DNA of 64,000 bases from assembly GCA_964588695.1 (NCBI GenBank), contig CAZPQK010000014.1, positions 1 to 64,000 of the forward strand. Reading direction: 5' to 3'. Positions 53,735 through 62,578 of this stretch are shown here, piece after piece. The stretch's first letter is position 1. Each line of letters opens with the position of its first letter. The notes beneath the pieces were generated by a model. It was not told the DNA's origin. It saw only the letters and a program-made list of their open reading frames with translations, and did not search any database. The position numbers and the translations under genes were made by a program. Source of the stretch: CAZPQK01 sp964588695. Lineage in GTDB: Bacteria > Krumholzibacteriota > Krumholzibacteriia > WVZY01 > JAKEHA01.

Positions 53735-55651
53735 ATGTTTTTCAGCCACGGCAAAGTGCGCGGCTCGATAACGTCATTGCTCGCCGTCGCTCTGGTGGCG
53801 ACGACGGTAGCGGTGTCGTTTGCTGGCGTCTCGTACAACGGTACGCGAGGCCTGCTGCGCACGAAATCCGCCGACACCATCGGTCAGGGGAATCTCAACT
53901 TTCAGTTGGGAACCCACTGGCAGACCCTCACCGACCAGCAACTAACGGCGGGTGGATTCTTTCCCGCCGCCGACAGTTCGTTGGCGGACGCGACAGTCGA
54001 TTACTGGTTTTTCATTTCGCGCCTGTCGTTGACTTACGGGCTTAACGACTACGTTGAGCTGGCGGCCAGCATCGATGTTCGCAATTGGGTTCGTCGTATT
54101 GCTGACGAAGGAGATCACTCCGAACTGGAAACCCTCACTCGCGGTGGGCTCGGCGACACCGAAGTAACTGCGAAGATTGGAATCCCGCTACCCACCGACA
54201 ACCTCAAGTTGGCGGCGTTGGGTACTTTTGGCTTTCCCACCGGTAACGAAGATCGTGGGTTTACCACTGGTGAAACTGAAATGCTGTTTATGGGGTTGGC
54301 AACGTTGGACTTTACCAATCTCGACAGCTTCGTGCCGACGCGCGTTCACCTTAACGGTGGAATGCGCCTCAATGGCAACGAAACCGACGGCTATGGGATT
54401 TTTAATCCGGAGTTTCCGGACTCGTCGGGCTTTAACCCGCCGGGTTACCCTGCGGTTCCTGACGGCGAAAGCAACAGTTATAACGACGCGTTCGTGTTTA
54501 ACGCCGCGCTGGAATTTCCCGCACCTACGGTAGCGTTCTTTGTCGAGTTCAACTGGGAGCAGTTGCTCAATGTCGACCTCGACGGCCTCAATCCGACCGA
54601 CTTCTTTCCCGACGCCACTGGGCTTAGCAAGAACACGCTAACGCTGTCGCCGGGCATCGAGTTTCTGTCGACGTCGGGTTCGTCGCTTAAGTTTGGCGGC
54701 GACATCAACCTTAATTCCGGCGACGAGCCATCCATCATTAACGCCCCCGACTGGGGAATTTGGATGACCATTGGACAGACCGCCGAGATTATTCCCGCCG
54801 ATACCGACAAGGACGGCGTGAAGGACGAACAGGACGGTTGCCCGACCGATCCGGAAGACTTTGACGGTTTTCAGGATGACGATGGGTGTCCTGACCTGGA
54901 CAACGACGGCGACGGGATTCCCGATGCTGAAGACACGTGTCCCGATCTGGCCGAAGACTTTGACGGCTTTGAGGACGAAGACGGCTGCCCGGATCTGGAC
55001 AACGACCAGGACGGCATTGCCGACAAGGACGACCGTTGCCCGGGCGAGCCCGAGGACTTTGACGGCGACAACGACGAGGACGGTTGCCCGGATCTGGTCA
55101 AAGACAGCGACAACGACGGTATCAGTGATGACACCGATCGATGCCCGCTGCAGGCCGAGGACATCGATGGTTACCAGGACGATGACGGTTGTCCGGACCT
55201 GGACAACGACCTCGACGGTATTCCCGATGACACCGACAATTGTCCTAACGCCGCGGAGTCATTTAACGGCTACGAGGACGAAGACGGTTGTCCGGACGAG
55301 AAGCCGATTCAGGAACGCTTCGTTCTCAAAGGCGTGAACTTTGAAAGCGGCAGCGCGGCACTGACGCCGGACTCGCACGCAATTCTCGACGAAGTGGTGC
55401 GCAGCATGCAGGCGTACCCAGAAGTTCGGGTCGAGATTCGCGGGCACACCGACAGTCAGGGCCCGGCCAGCTTCAACCTGGAGCTTTCACAGAAGCGTGC
55501 CGAGTCGGTTCGACAATACTTGATCAACGCCGGTATCGACGCGTCGCGTCTACAGGCAGTAGGTGTTGGCGAAGAAGAGCCGATCGCATCCAACTCGAAC
55601 GCGCAAGGTCGCGCCGAAAACCGACGCATCGAGTTCCGTCGACTTAACTAG
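53735..55651 (+). CDS. OmpA-family outer-membrane protein with thrombospondin type-3 repeats
   Basis: 638 residues; AAAGGAG lies about 10 nt before ATG. A signal peptide (SLLAVALVATTVAVSFA) leads to a beta-barrel of about 325 residues (ISRLSLTYGLNDYVELAASI). Residues about 357-522 are five double units of the Ca-binding thrombospondin-3 type (DLDNDGDGIPDAEDTCP alternating with EDFDGFEDEDGCP). The C-terminus is the OmpA peptidoglycan-binding domain (VNFESGSAALTPDS, VEIRGHTDSQGPASFNLELS, NRRIEFRRLN). It links the outer membrane to the cell wall; the Ca-binding rod probably spans the periplasm. Confidence 0.95.
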   Translation: MFFSHGKVRGSITSLLAVALVATTVAVSFAGVSYNGTRGLLRTKSADTIGQGNLNFQLGTHWQTLTDQQLTAGGFFPAADSSLADATVDYWFFISRLSLTYGLNDYVELAASIDVRNWVRRIADEGDHSELETLTRGGLGDTEVTAKIGIPLPTDNLKLAALGTFGFPTGNEDRGFTTGETEMLFMGLATLDFTNLDSFVPTRVHLNGGMRLNGNETDGYGIFNPEFPDSSGFNPPGYPAVPDGESNSYNDAFVFNAALEFPAPTVAFFVEFNWEQLLNVDLDGLNPTDFFPDATGLSKNTLTLSPGIEFLSTSGSSLKFGGDINLNSGDEPSIINAPDWGIWMTIGQTAEIIPADTDKDGVKDEQDGCPTDPEDFDGFQDDDGCPDLDNDGDGIPDAEDTCPDLAEDFDGFEDEDGCPDLDNDQDGIADKDDRCPGEPEDFDGDNDEDGCPDLVKDSDNDGISDDTDRCPLQAEDIDGYQDDDGCPDLDNDLDGIPDDTDNCPNAAESFNGYEDEDGCPDEKPIQERFVLKGVNFESGSAALTPDSHAILDEVVRSMQAYPEVRVEIRGHTDSQGPASFNLELSQKRAESVRQYLINAGIDASRLQAVGVGEEEPIASNSNAQGRAENRRIEFRRLN

Positions 55652-55683
55652 AGACAAAAAAAATCCGTGGCTGGACAAAAGGG

Positions 55684-55710
55684 AAGGGCTCCGAGCAATC
55701 GGGGCCCTTT
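55684..55710 (+). terminator. Rho-independent terminator of the OmpA-family gene
   Basis: AAGGGCTCCG (55684-55693) pairs with CGGGGCCCTT (55700-55709) around AGCAAT, followed by TTTCTGCGTTT. It lies between convergent genes; the minus-strand side has a weaker T run, so it may also help to end mazG. Confidence 0.8.
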
Positions 55711-55726
55711 CTGCGTTTGGCGTTGA

Positions 55727-56518
55727 TTAGCCGAGCTCGCGCTTGCTTCGCTCCCAAAAAACGTCCATCTCTGCGAGCGTCATGTCGGGGAGAGCCTTGC
55801 CTTCGTCGCGAATCAAAGACTCCATATGTCGAAAACGTGAAACGAATTTGTGTGACGTTTGATTGAGTGATTTGTCGGGATCGACTTTCAGGAACCGCGC
55901 AAGGTTAACGACCGAAAACAACACGTCTCCTAGTTCGTCCTGAACTCGTGCACGGTCGCCGCTTTCCACTACTTCGTCGAGCTCGTTAATCTCTTCTTTG
56001 AGTTTGGCCAGAACATCTTTCGCCTGTGACCAGTCGAATCCCACCGACGCGGCTCGCTCCTGAATCTTCTCCGCGCGACGCAGTGGAGGGAGGTTGCCAG
56101 CCATATCGGTAAACACACTCGCGTCCGGGGCCTTGGCCGCGCGTTCGGCTGCCTTCATCCGCTCCCAATGAACGATGCTTTCCTCTGCAGTTGCTGCACG
56201 ATCGTCGCCAAACACATGAGGGTGACGGTTTTTAATCTTTTCGTGGGCATGCTGTGCCAGTTCGTCGACGGTAAACTCGTGCCCCTCATCCCGGGCCACC
56301 GACACCGCAAAGCACAACAAGAACAGAACGTCACCCATTTCATCCTTGAGTTCGGCTTCATTCTGTTGTTGTCCCGCCCACTGCAGTTCGTATGACTCTT
56401 CCACCAGGTCGGACAGAACGTCGGAAAGCTTCTGCTCGCGATCCCACGGACAGCCGTTAGGACCTCTTAACGTCGCGATCAGATCGAGCACTTTTTGAAT
56501 TCTTAATCCATCGGGCAT
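55727..56518 (-). CDS. mazG: Nucleoside triphosphate pyrophosphohydrolase
   Basis: 263 residues, the usual length of two-domain MazG. It hydrolyses nucleoside triphosphates to monophosphates and pyrophosphate, cleaning the nucleotide pool. The N-terminal domain carries GPNGCPWDREQ, EESYE and DEMGDVLFLL (metal-binding EExxE and ExxD). The C-terminal one repeats the plan with ELDEVV and DELGDVLFSVVNLARFL. Faces uvrA across a 144-bp divergent gap. Confidence 0.96.
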   Translation of the reverse strand: MPDGLRIQKVLDLIATLRGPNGCPWDREQKLSDVLSDLVEESYELQWAGQQQNEAELKDEMGDVLFLLCFAVSVARDEGHEFTVDELAQHAHEKIKNRHPHVFGDDRAATAEESIVHWERMKAAERAAKAPDASVFTDMAGNLPPLRRAEKIQERAASVGFDWSQAKDVLAKLKEEINELDEVVESGDRARVQDELGDVLFSVVNLARFLKVDPDKSLNQTSHKFVSRFRHMESLIRDEGKALPDMTLAEMDVFWERSKRELG

Positions 56519-56662
56519 CGCGCCAGCATAACGGGTCGCTGCGTGTGGCTCAAGGGGCCTTTAATGTGGAAAACCGGACTTGTTTCTTGCCTGCGAGCGA
56601 AATAGTGGATAAATTTGAAGTTTGCGGTAAGCCGGTAATCCCCAGCTAGAAGACGATCATCT

Positions 56663-59416
56663 ATGCTCGATAAAATCGTTATCCGAGGTGCCCGGGAACA
56701 CAACCTTAAGGATATCGACCTTGAGATTCCGCGCGGTGCTTTGACGGTCATTACCGGCGTGTCAGGTTCCGGGAAATCGAGCCTGGCATTTGACACGTTG
56801 TATGCCGAAGGGCAACGTCGATACATCGAGTCGCTTTCGACTTACGCCAAGCAGTTTCTTGAACGTATCGGCAAGCCCGACGTCGACGACGTTCTGGGAA
56901 TCAGCCCATCAATTGCGATTCAGCAAAAGAATACAACCCGCAGTTCACGCTCGACGGTTGGGACCGCCACCGAAATATACGACTACCTGCGATTGCTTTT
57001 CGCCCGTGCTGGCCGGACGTACTGTCCCAACGGTCACGGCGAGGTGCATCGCCACGAAGCCGACGCCGCCGTTCGGGCCGTACTAAAGCGAATGGCAGAT
57101 CGCCGCGTTGTTATTCTTGCGGAAGTGGCGGTGGACGCCGGAACCGCCAGGCAACGAATGCTTGATCTGGCTCAGGAGGGCTATACGCGTTTCTTGATTG
57201 GCGGTGAAATGCACAAGGCGGATGCATTACCGCGAAAGCGTTACGGTACGATGACGTCGGTGACGGTGGTTGTCGACCGAACGACAGTCGAAAACTCTCG
57301 CCGTGCTCGAATCCTGGATTCGATTGAGAAGGCGTACGACTTAACCGGGGGAGCGGTAACGATTCTCGACGTTGATGGCGGAGATGAGGTTGGTTATTCC
57401 AACCACCTTCGGTGCGAAATCTGCCGGATGGAGTTCGAGCCTCCGCGTCCAATTCTATTTTCGTTTAATACGCCCTACGGCGCTTGTCCCGATTGCCGCG
57501 GCTTTGGCGATCGGATGGAGTTTGACGAGAATCTGATCGTGCCTGAACCGGAAAACTCGCTGCGCCGACACGCCATCGAACCGTGGTCGTCTGAGAAGTT
57601 TGAGTATTTTTACGGCGAGTTGATTCGCTTTTGCCGCAAAGAAAAGATTTCGATGAACATTCCCTGGCAAAACCTGCCAGCGAAAAGTCGCAAGATGATT
57701 ATGGAAGGCAAAGGCGACTTTGTCGGCGTACTTCCGTTTCTGGAGAACTTGCGCGCCAAGACCTACAAAAAGTACGCGCGATTTTTCACGCGCCGCTACC
57801 TGGCCTATCGCCGATGCCGAACGTGTGAAGGTGGGCGGCTACGGCCAGAAGCTTACAACGTAAAAATCAGCGGCCTTTCTATTCGCGAAGTTGCCGCGAT
57901 GACGCCCGCCGCCGCGCTGGAGTTTGTAGCCAGGCTCAAGCTGACCAAGAAACAAGCGCACGTGGTGGGCGATGTGGTACACGAACTGACCTCCCGACTG
58001 CAATTCATGCTGGACGTCGGTCTCTACTACGTAACATTGGACCGGTTAACCAAGACACTTTCGGGCGGCGAAGCCCAGCGCATCAGCCTGGCCAACTCTT
58101 TGGGGTCAAATCTGCTCGATGTACTTTACGTCCTGGATGAGCCCAGCATAGGGCTTCATCCTCGCGACACCGATCGCCTTATCGGCGTGCTGCGCGAACT
58201 GCGCGAACGAGGGAATACGGTGGTCGTTGTGGAACACGACCTGGATATTATTCGCGAAGCCGACTTTGTGGTGGACCTAGGTCCGCGCGCTGGAGAACAC
58301 GGCGGCGAAGTTGTGTACCAGGGGCCGGTGAACGGTAAGGCCAATGGCGCGTCGACCACGATGAAGTACTTGAGACACGGCCTTCCACCGCGGAGCAAAG
58401 CGGCGAAATCGACGCGACCACAGGACTGGGTTGAACTGAAGGGTGTTCGCCAGAACAATCTCAAAAACGTCGACGTCGCGTTTCCCCTGGAGCGCTTTAC
58501 TTCGGTTACCGGGGTCTCCGGCTCCGGGAAAAGTACGTTGGTGTGCGATGTGCTTCACGCCGCGTTGCGCGGCGAGGGAGAGTTTCGTGCGCACGACTAC
58601 GACGGCGTCGTAGGGCGCGAGCAGGTACGCGACGTGCTGCTGGTCGATCAATCTCCAATCGGCAAAACCCCCCGCTCAAATCCGATTACCTACATTAAGG
58701 CCTTTGCTGCCATTCGCGATGTGTACGCCTCGCAGAAGCTTGCTAAGAAACGCGGTTATGTTGGCGGTCGGTTTAGCTTCAACGTGGCCGGGGGACGCTG
58801 CGACAAATGCGAGGGGATGGGTTACGAGCGCGTCGAGATGCACTTTATGGCTGACATGTTTGTCCGCTGCAGTGCTTGCGACGGGCAACGGTTTAATCGC
58901 GATACATTGGAAGTTACCTATCGCGGTCTTAACCTCGCGCAAGTGCTGGAGCTTACGGTCGACGACGCCATTGTGCATTTTGCGGATTTCAAGGGGTTGA
59001 CCGACAAGTTGCGGGTGTTGCAGCAAGTGGGCCTGGGGTATTTACGCCTGGGCCAACCGTCTACGACCCTTTCGGGTGGCGAGTCGCAACGCATGAAAAT
59101 TGCTAGAGAACTGAGCGAGAACTCTGGTGGCGGTTGTGTGTATATTCTCGACGAGCCGACCACGGGTTTGCACGTCGACGATGTCGAGACCCTTATCGAT
59201 GTTTTGCGCGCGTTGATGGAAGGTGGCAACACAGTTATTGTGGTTGAACACAATCCACAGGTGATTCTGCAGTCCGACTACGTTATCGATCTCGGTCCGG
59301 AGGGCGGCGACGACGGCGGAACGGTAGTGGCGACGGGTACGCCGGCGCAAGTAACCCGAACCAGAGGCTCCAAGACGGGAAGCTATTTGCGCAAACTTAA
59401 CTCGGCAGGGAAGTAA
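56663..59416 (+). CDS. uvrA: Excinuclease ABC subunit A
   Basis: 917 residues, slightly shorter than the usual 940. Damage-recognition ATPase of nucleotide excision repair. Both ABC cores are complete: Walker A GVSGSGKSS near residue 33 and GVSGSGKST in the second half, with signatures LSGGEAQRI and LSGGESQRM. Zinc modules CEICRMEF...CPDCRGFG, CRTCEGG and CDKCEGMG...CSACDGQ are present. The stop overlaps the galE start by one base. No LexA-type box was recognised in the mazG-uvrA gap. Confidence 0.98.
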   Translation: MLDKIVIRGAREHNLKDIDLEIPRGALTVITGVSGSGKSSLAFDTLYAEGQRRYIESLSTYAKQFLERIGKPDVDDVLGISPSIAIQQKNTTRSSRSTVGTATEIYDYLRLLFARAGRTYCPNGHGEVHRHEADAAVRAVLKRMADRRVVILAEVAVDAGTARQRMLDLAQEGYTRFLIGGEMHKADALPRKRYGTMTSVTVVVDRTTVENSRRARILDSIEKAYDLTGGAVTILDVDGGDEVGYSNHLRCEICRMEFEPPRPILFSFNTPYGACPDCRGFGDRMEFDENLIVPEPENSLRRHAIEPWSSEKFEYFYGELIRFCRKEKISMNIPWQNLPAKSRKMIMEGKGDFVGVLPFLENLRAKTYKKYARFFTRRYLAYRRCRTCEGGRLRPEAYNVKISGLSIREVAAMTPAAALEFVARLKLTKKQAHVVGDVVHELTSRLQFMLDVGLYYVTLDRLTKTLSGGEAQRISLANSLGSNLLDVLYVLDEPSIGLHPRDTDRLIGVLRELRERGNTVVVVEHDLDIIREADFVVDLGPRAGEHGGEVVYQGPVNGKANGASTTMKYLRHGLPPRSKAAKSTRPQDWVELKGVRQNNLKNVDVAFPLERFTSVTGVSGSGKSTLVCDVLHAALRGEGEFRAHDYDGVVGREQVRDVLLVDQSPIGKTPRSNPITYIKAFAAIRDVYASQKLAKKRGYVGGRFSFNVAGGRCDKCEGMGYERVEMHFMADMFVRCSACDGQRFNRDTLEVTYRGLNLAQVLELTVDDAIVHFADFKGLTDKLRVLQQVGLGYLRLGQPSTTLSGGESQRMKIARELSENSGGGCVYILDEPTTGLHVDDVETLIDVLRALMEGGNTVIVVEHNPQVILQSDYVIDLGPEGGDDGGTVVATGTPAQVTRTRGSKTGSYLRKLNSAGK

Positions 59417-60390
59417 TGAAGCTTTGCGTCACCGGCGGCGCCGGATACATTGGGTCAATCGTCACTCACACGTTGTTGCAGCGCGGTCACGATGTCACCG
59501 TGCTGGATAATCTGAACACCGGCCATCGAAGCGCCATCTCCAAAGACGTTCGCTTTGTCGAGGGGGACATACGCAACGACGAGAGCGTGGACGAAGCGCT
59601 TCGCGGTGCCGATGCCGTACTTCACTTTGCCGCTCTCTCGCTGGTCGGAGAGTCGGTTCAACAGCCGCTGATGTACTTCAACAACAACGTCGCCGGAACG
59701 GTTTCCTTATTGGAGGGAATGCAGCGCGCCGGGATCGAACGCTTTGTATTCTCGTCGAGCGCGGCAGTTTATGGCGCTCCCGATGGACTTCCGATAACAG
59801 AAGACGCGGTAACCCGTCCCGAAAACCCGTACGGCGAGAGCAAGCTGATGGTGGAGAAAATTCTGCGCGCGGCCAACGCGGCGTGGGGAGTCCGTTTTGT
59901 TGCGCTTCGCTACTTTAATGCTGGCGGCAGCACCGATGTGCTGGGCGAGGACCACCGCCCGGAAAGTCACTTGATTCCCATTGTTCTGGATACCATCCGT
60001 GGCGTTCGCGATGAGTTCACCATTTTTGGCGACGACTATGACACTCCCGACGGTACCTGTATTCGCGACTACATTCATGTGGTCGACCTGGCCGATGCCC
60101 ACGCCCGCGCGCTTGCCGCGATGGATCGCGGCTTTTCTGGCTCGTTGAACCTGGGGAGCGATACGCCGTTTACGGTACTGGAGGTGGTTAAAACCGCCGA
60201 AAAGATTACCGGCAAGTCGGTCAATTTTCGCATTGGTAACCGTCGACCGGGGGATCCGCCCGCGTTACTGGCCTCTTCGCAGAAAGCACAGGATATTTTG
60301 GGGTGGCACAAGCAACATAGCGATCTCGAAAGCATCATCAGGTCGGCATACGACTGGAGACTCCGCAACCCGGAAGGTTACGACGCGTAA
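59416..60390 (+). CDS. galE: UDP-glucose 4-epimerase
   Basis: 324 residues; interconverts UDP-glucose and UDP-galactose using tightly bound NAD. The Rossmann motif is GGAGYIG; the catalytic pair is S in FSSSAAVYG with Y and K of NPYGESK. The substrate-binding LRYFNAGGS and CIRDYIHVVDLA motifs are as in GalE. Supplies galactose units for surface polysaccharide, fitting the nearby LPS genes. Translationally coupled to uvrA (TAATG). Confidence 0.93.
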   Translation: MKLCVTGGAGYIGSIVTHTLLQRGHDVTVLDNLNTGHRSAISKDVRFVEGDIRNDESVDEALRGADAVLHFAALSLVGESVQQPLMYFNNNVAGTVSLLEGMQRAGIERFVFSSSAAVYGAPDGLPITEDAVTRPENPYGESKLMVEKILRAANAAWGVRFVALRYFNAGGSTDVLGEDHRPESHLIPIVLDTIRGVRDEFTIFGDDYDTPDGTCIRDYIHVVDLADAHARALAAMDRGFSGSLNLGSDTPFTVLEVVKTAEKITGKSVNFRIGNRRPGDPPALLASSQKAQDILGWHKQHSDLESIIRSAYDWRLRNPEGYDA

Positions 60391-60439
60391 CCGGTGGCAC
60401 AATCGTTGCCCTTTCCTGTTGTGCTAGCAGGAAGCGCAC

Positions 60440-62383
60440 GTGCCATCTATGGATAAGACTTCTCAAACGATCTCCGAGCTCGCCTCGCTGTTCCGCATGT
60501 TGCAGGTGATCCCCGACGCTGAAAGCGTGGGGAAAGTGCATCAAATGCTGCTCGCGTTTTGTACGACGTGGCGGCATATCGGATTTGAGCGCGGCTTTAT
60601 CCTTCTTGTCGACGACCGCGATCGTGTGGTGCGCGGCCACCTGGCGGCGAACCAGACGGCCGGTTTCGATCCGGGCCTCGCGCCGGGCAACACCGACGAT
60701 CAATCTTTCGCCGAGTTGGCGCGGCAGGTATTTGCCAACTACGAGGAGATTGAAAGCAGCGCCCTCACCATCAAGACCCGAACGTTCAGCCTTCCCCTGG
60801 ACTGGCAGCGATCGGCGGTCGTTCGCTGCATCGAATCTCAACAGCCCATCCACGCAACCGACAGTTCCACCGACTTGCGAACCGACCCCTTCCTGGGTTT
60901 CTTCGGTACGTCCAGCTACGTCGCGTTTCCGTTGGTGCACGATGGCCGCGTCACGGCCGTTCTTGCTGCGGACAACGCGCTTACCCATCAGCGTATAACT
61001 CTCGACGATGTCTCGTTGGTGAGTAGTCTGGTGCAGCACGCTGGCGGTGCGTTGCAGCGTCTTATGGCCGAAGCCGACAATCAACGCAAGTTCCGCATAA
61101 TGCGCAAGCTGCAGGAAATGTTGCGCGACGTACACGACAGCGACAAGTTCAATGACGCCGCCAATCTTATTCTGTCGATGGTTTGTCGCTCGATGGATGG
61201 CGCCGGCTGTTTCTTGAAAGACACAGTGCGCAGCAAAACGACGCACATTAAGTCGGTCGACGAGTATTCTCTGGACGCAGACGACACCGACATTGAAATC
61301 GGTGAAGTGTTTGAAGGGATTCTGGATCGGGCGCAAGGTCTGGGCAAAGCGATTGCCGGCGATGCAGTCCATCCACTGGTTTCGGCCGACGCGATGGGAA
61401 AGATACGTTGCTTCTACGCGACGCCGCTCATGGCGGGCGACGAGTGTTATGGAGCGATAGGAATCTACGTCGGAGCAAACGATCGGTTGCAGCGCGTGCA
61501 GCTGGAGTCGCGCAATGTTTCGTTTTTTGAATTATGCGCTGCCCAGATCGGTGAGCGTTTGGGGGCAATTAGCAAGTCGCGCCAACTAAAGCGCAGTCAG
61601 TCGGTCCTGCGTCAGGTGCAAGTGCAACTGGCCACCGAGAAGGCCACCGGGCGAGTCGCCGGTCGCTCGGAGGACTTTCTGCAGACGCTTTCGACCCAGT
61701 TGCGCGGGCTGCGCGAGTATCTGGAAGAACACGGTGTGGCCGATACCGAACCGCCGGCCGATGGTGCGATTATCGGGGGACTGAACGAGTACCTGGATCG
61801 CATCGAGCGCGACTATGAAGAGGTGCGTTCCGACGTTGAACGAATTAAGTCGAACAAGCGGATGGTGGACCTGTTCGAGATCGTGGGGAGTGTCGCCAAC
61901 GACTGGAAGCCTAATGCGCCGACGGGCGTCAGTGTCACGCTGCGAGTTCCACCGCAGGGGCCGACGCTGTTGATGAACCCCGATTCGATTGCCGTGGCCA
62001 TGCGCAACGTGCTCCGGGTGTTGAACTCCAGTGTCGTGGAAGGCGACAAGGTGTTAGTCGAGTGCACCACCACCAAGGACAAAGCGGTTGTCTGTGTTGC
62101 CGACACCGGTACCGGCCTCCCCGGTAGCGCGCTTTCGCGACTGTTTATGCCGTTTCTAGAGGGCGACGACGCTAGCGACAACGCCCTTTCGGTCGCCGCG
62201 GATATCATTCACCAGCACCAGGGCGAAGTATTGATACGCTCGTCCGCCAGTTGGAAGACGATCTTGCTTTTCATGTTCCCGATGTCGGCCAACTCCGATC
62301 GGCGCGCTTCTCGTGATCGGCGGCGGCGCAAGGGGCGTGACCGTCGCGGCACCCGCCAGACCACCAGCGAACAGGGTTCGTAG
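60440..62383 (+). CDS. Double-GAF protein with a kinase-type ATPase domain
   Basis: 647 residues from GTG 60440 (AGGAAG five bases upstream); ATG 60449 is possible. Two GAF sensor domains (about 20-200, with VAFPLVHDGRVTAVLAADN, and 210-380, with CFYATPLMAGDECYGAIGIY) are joined by coiled coils to a HATPase-like end. That end has an N-box-like MNPDSIAVAMRNVLRVLNSS and DTGTGLPGSALSRLFMPF. No H-box of the usual SHE.RTPL type is present, so it may be a pseudokinase or a phosphoryl partner of the histidine kinase that follows. A very basic tail (RASRDRRRRKGRDRRG) ends the protein. Confidence 0.8.
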   Translation: MPSMDKTSQTISELASLFRMLQVIPDAESVGKVHQMLLAFCTTWRHIGFERGFILLVDDRDRVVRGHLAANQTAGFDPGLAPGNTDDQSFAELARQVFANYEEIESSALTIKTRTFSLPLDWQRSAVVRCIESQQPIHATDSSTDLRTDPFLGFFGTSSYVAFPLVHDGRVTAVLAADNALTHQRITLDDVSLVSSLVQHAGGALQRLMAEADNQRKFRIMRKLQEMLRDVHDSDKFNDAANLILSMVCRSMDGAGCFLKDTVRSKTTHIKSVDEYSLDADDTDIEIGEVFEGILDRAQGLGKAIAGDAVHPLVSADAMGKIRCFYATPLMAGDECYGAIGIYVGANDRLQRVQLESRNVSFFELCAAQIGERLGAISKSRQLKRSQSVLRQVQVQLATEKATGRVAGRSEDFLQTLSTQLRGLREYLEEHGVADTEPPADGAIIGGLNEYLDRIERDYEEVRSDVERIKSNKRMVDLFEIVGSVANDWKPNAPTGVSVTLRVPPQGPTLLMNPDSIAVAMRNVLRVLNSSVVEGDKVLVECTTTKDKAVVCVADTGTGLPGSALSRLFMPFLEGDDASDNALSVAADIIHQHQGEVLIRSSASWKTILLFMFPMSANSDRRASRDRRRRKGRDRRGTRQTTSEQGS

Positions 62384-62497
62384 CCGACCCTCAATAGCCC
62401 GAGCAAAAGCGACTGGGAAGCTTTTGACCAGTGTCCAGACCCAAGCCACCCCCCAGTTACTCCCGGCTTGCGCGAGATCTTCCGTAACTATCAATCT

Positions 62498-62503
62498 TAT
62501 AAT
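62498..62503 (+). promoter_or_regulatory. Perfect -10 box before the histidine kinase gene
   Basis: TATAAT at 62498-62503 in the 195-bp gap. No acceptable -35 box lies 16-18 nt upstream (AGATCT there), so it may need an activator. The start near 62510 would give a 70-nt leader to ATG 62579. Confidence 0.35.
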
Positions 62504-62578
62504 ACGTTACGCGTCCATGTGTCGCCAGCGAGTCATGGCATACGCCTTGCGCTTCCGGTGCGGAAGGATTCATTTGCC

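Noticed and set aside
54802..55300. Regular DNA repeats that could suggest a CRISPR array
   Set aside because: They are in-frame codons of thrombospondin-3 repeats in the OmpA-family protein; spacers are not unique and repeats are not exact.
56519..56662. LexA/SOS box ahead of uvrA
   Set aside because: No CTG-N10-CAG or GAAC-N4-GTTC type dyad was found in the gap.
60338..61372. Minus-strand open frame of 344 residues
   Set aside because: Antisense to galE and the GAF protein, both with clear motifs; the translated sequence has no domain features.
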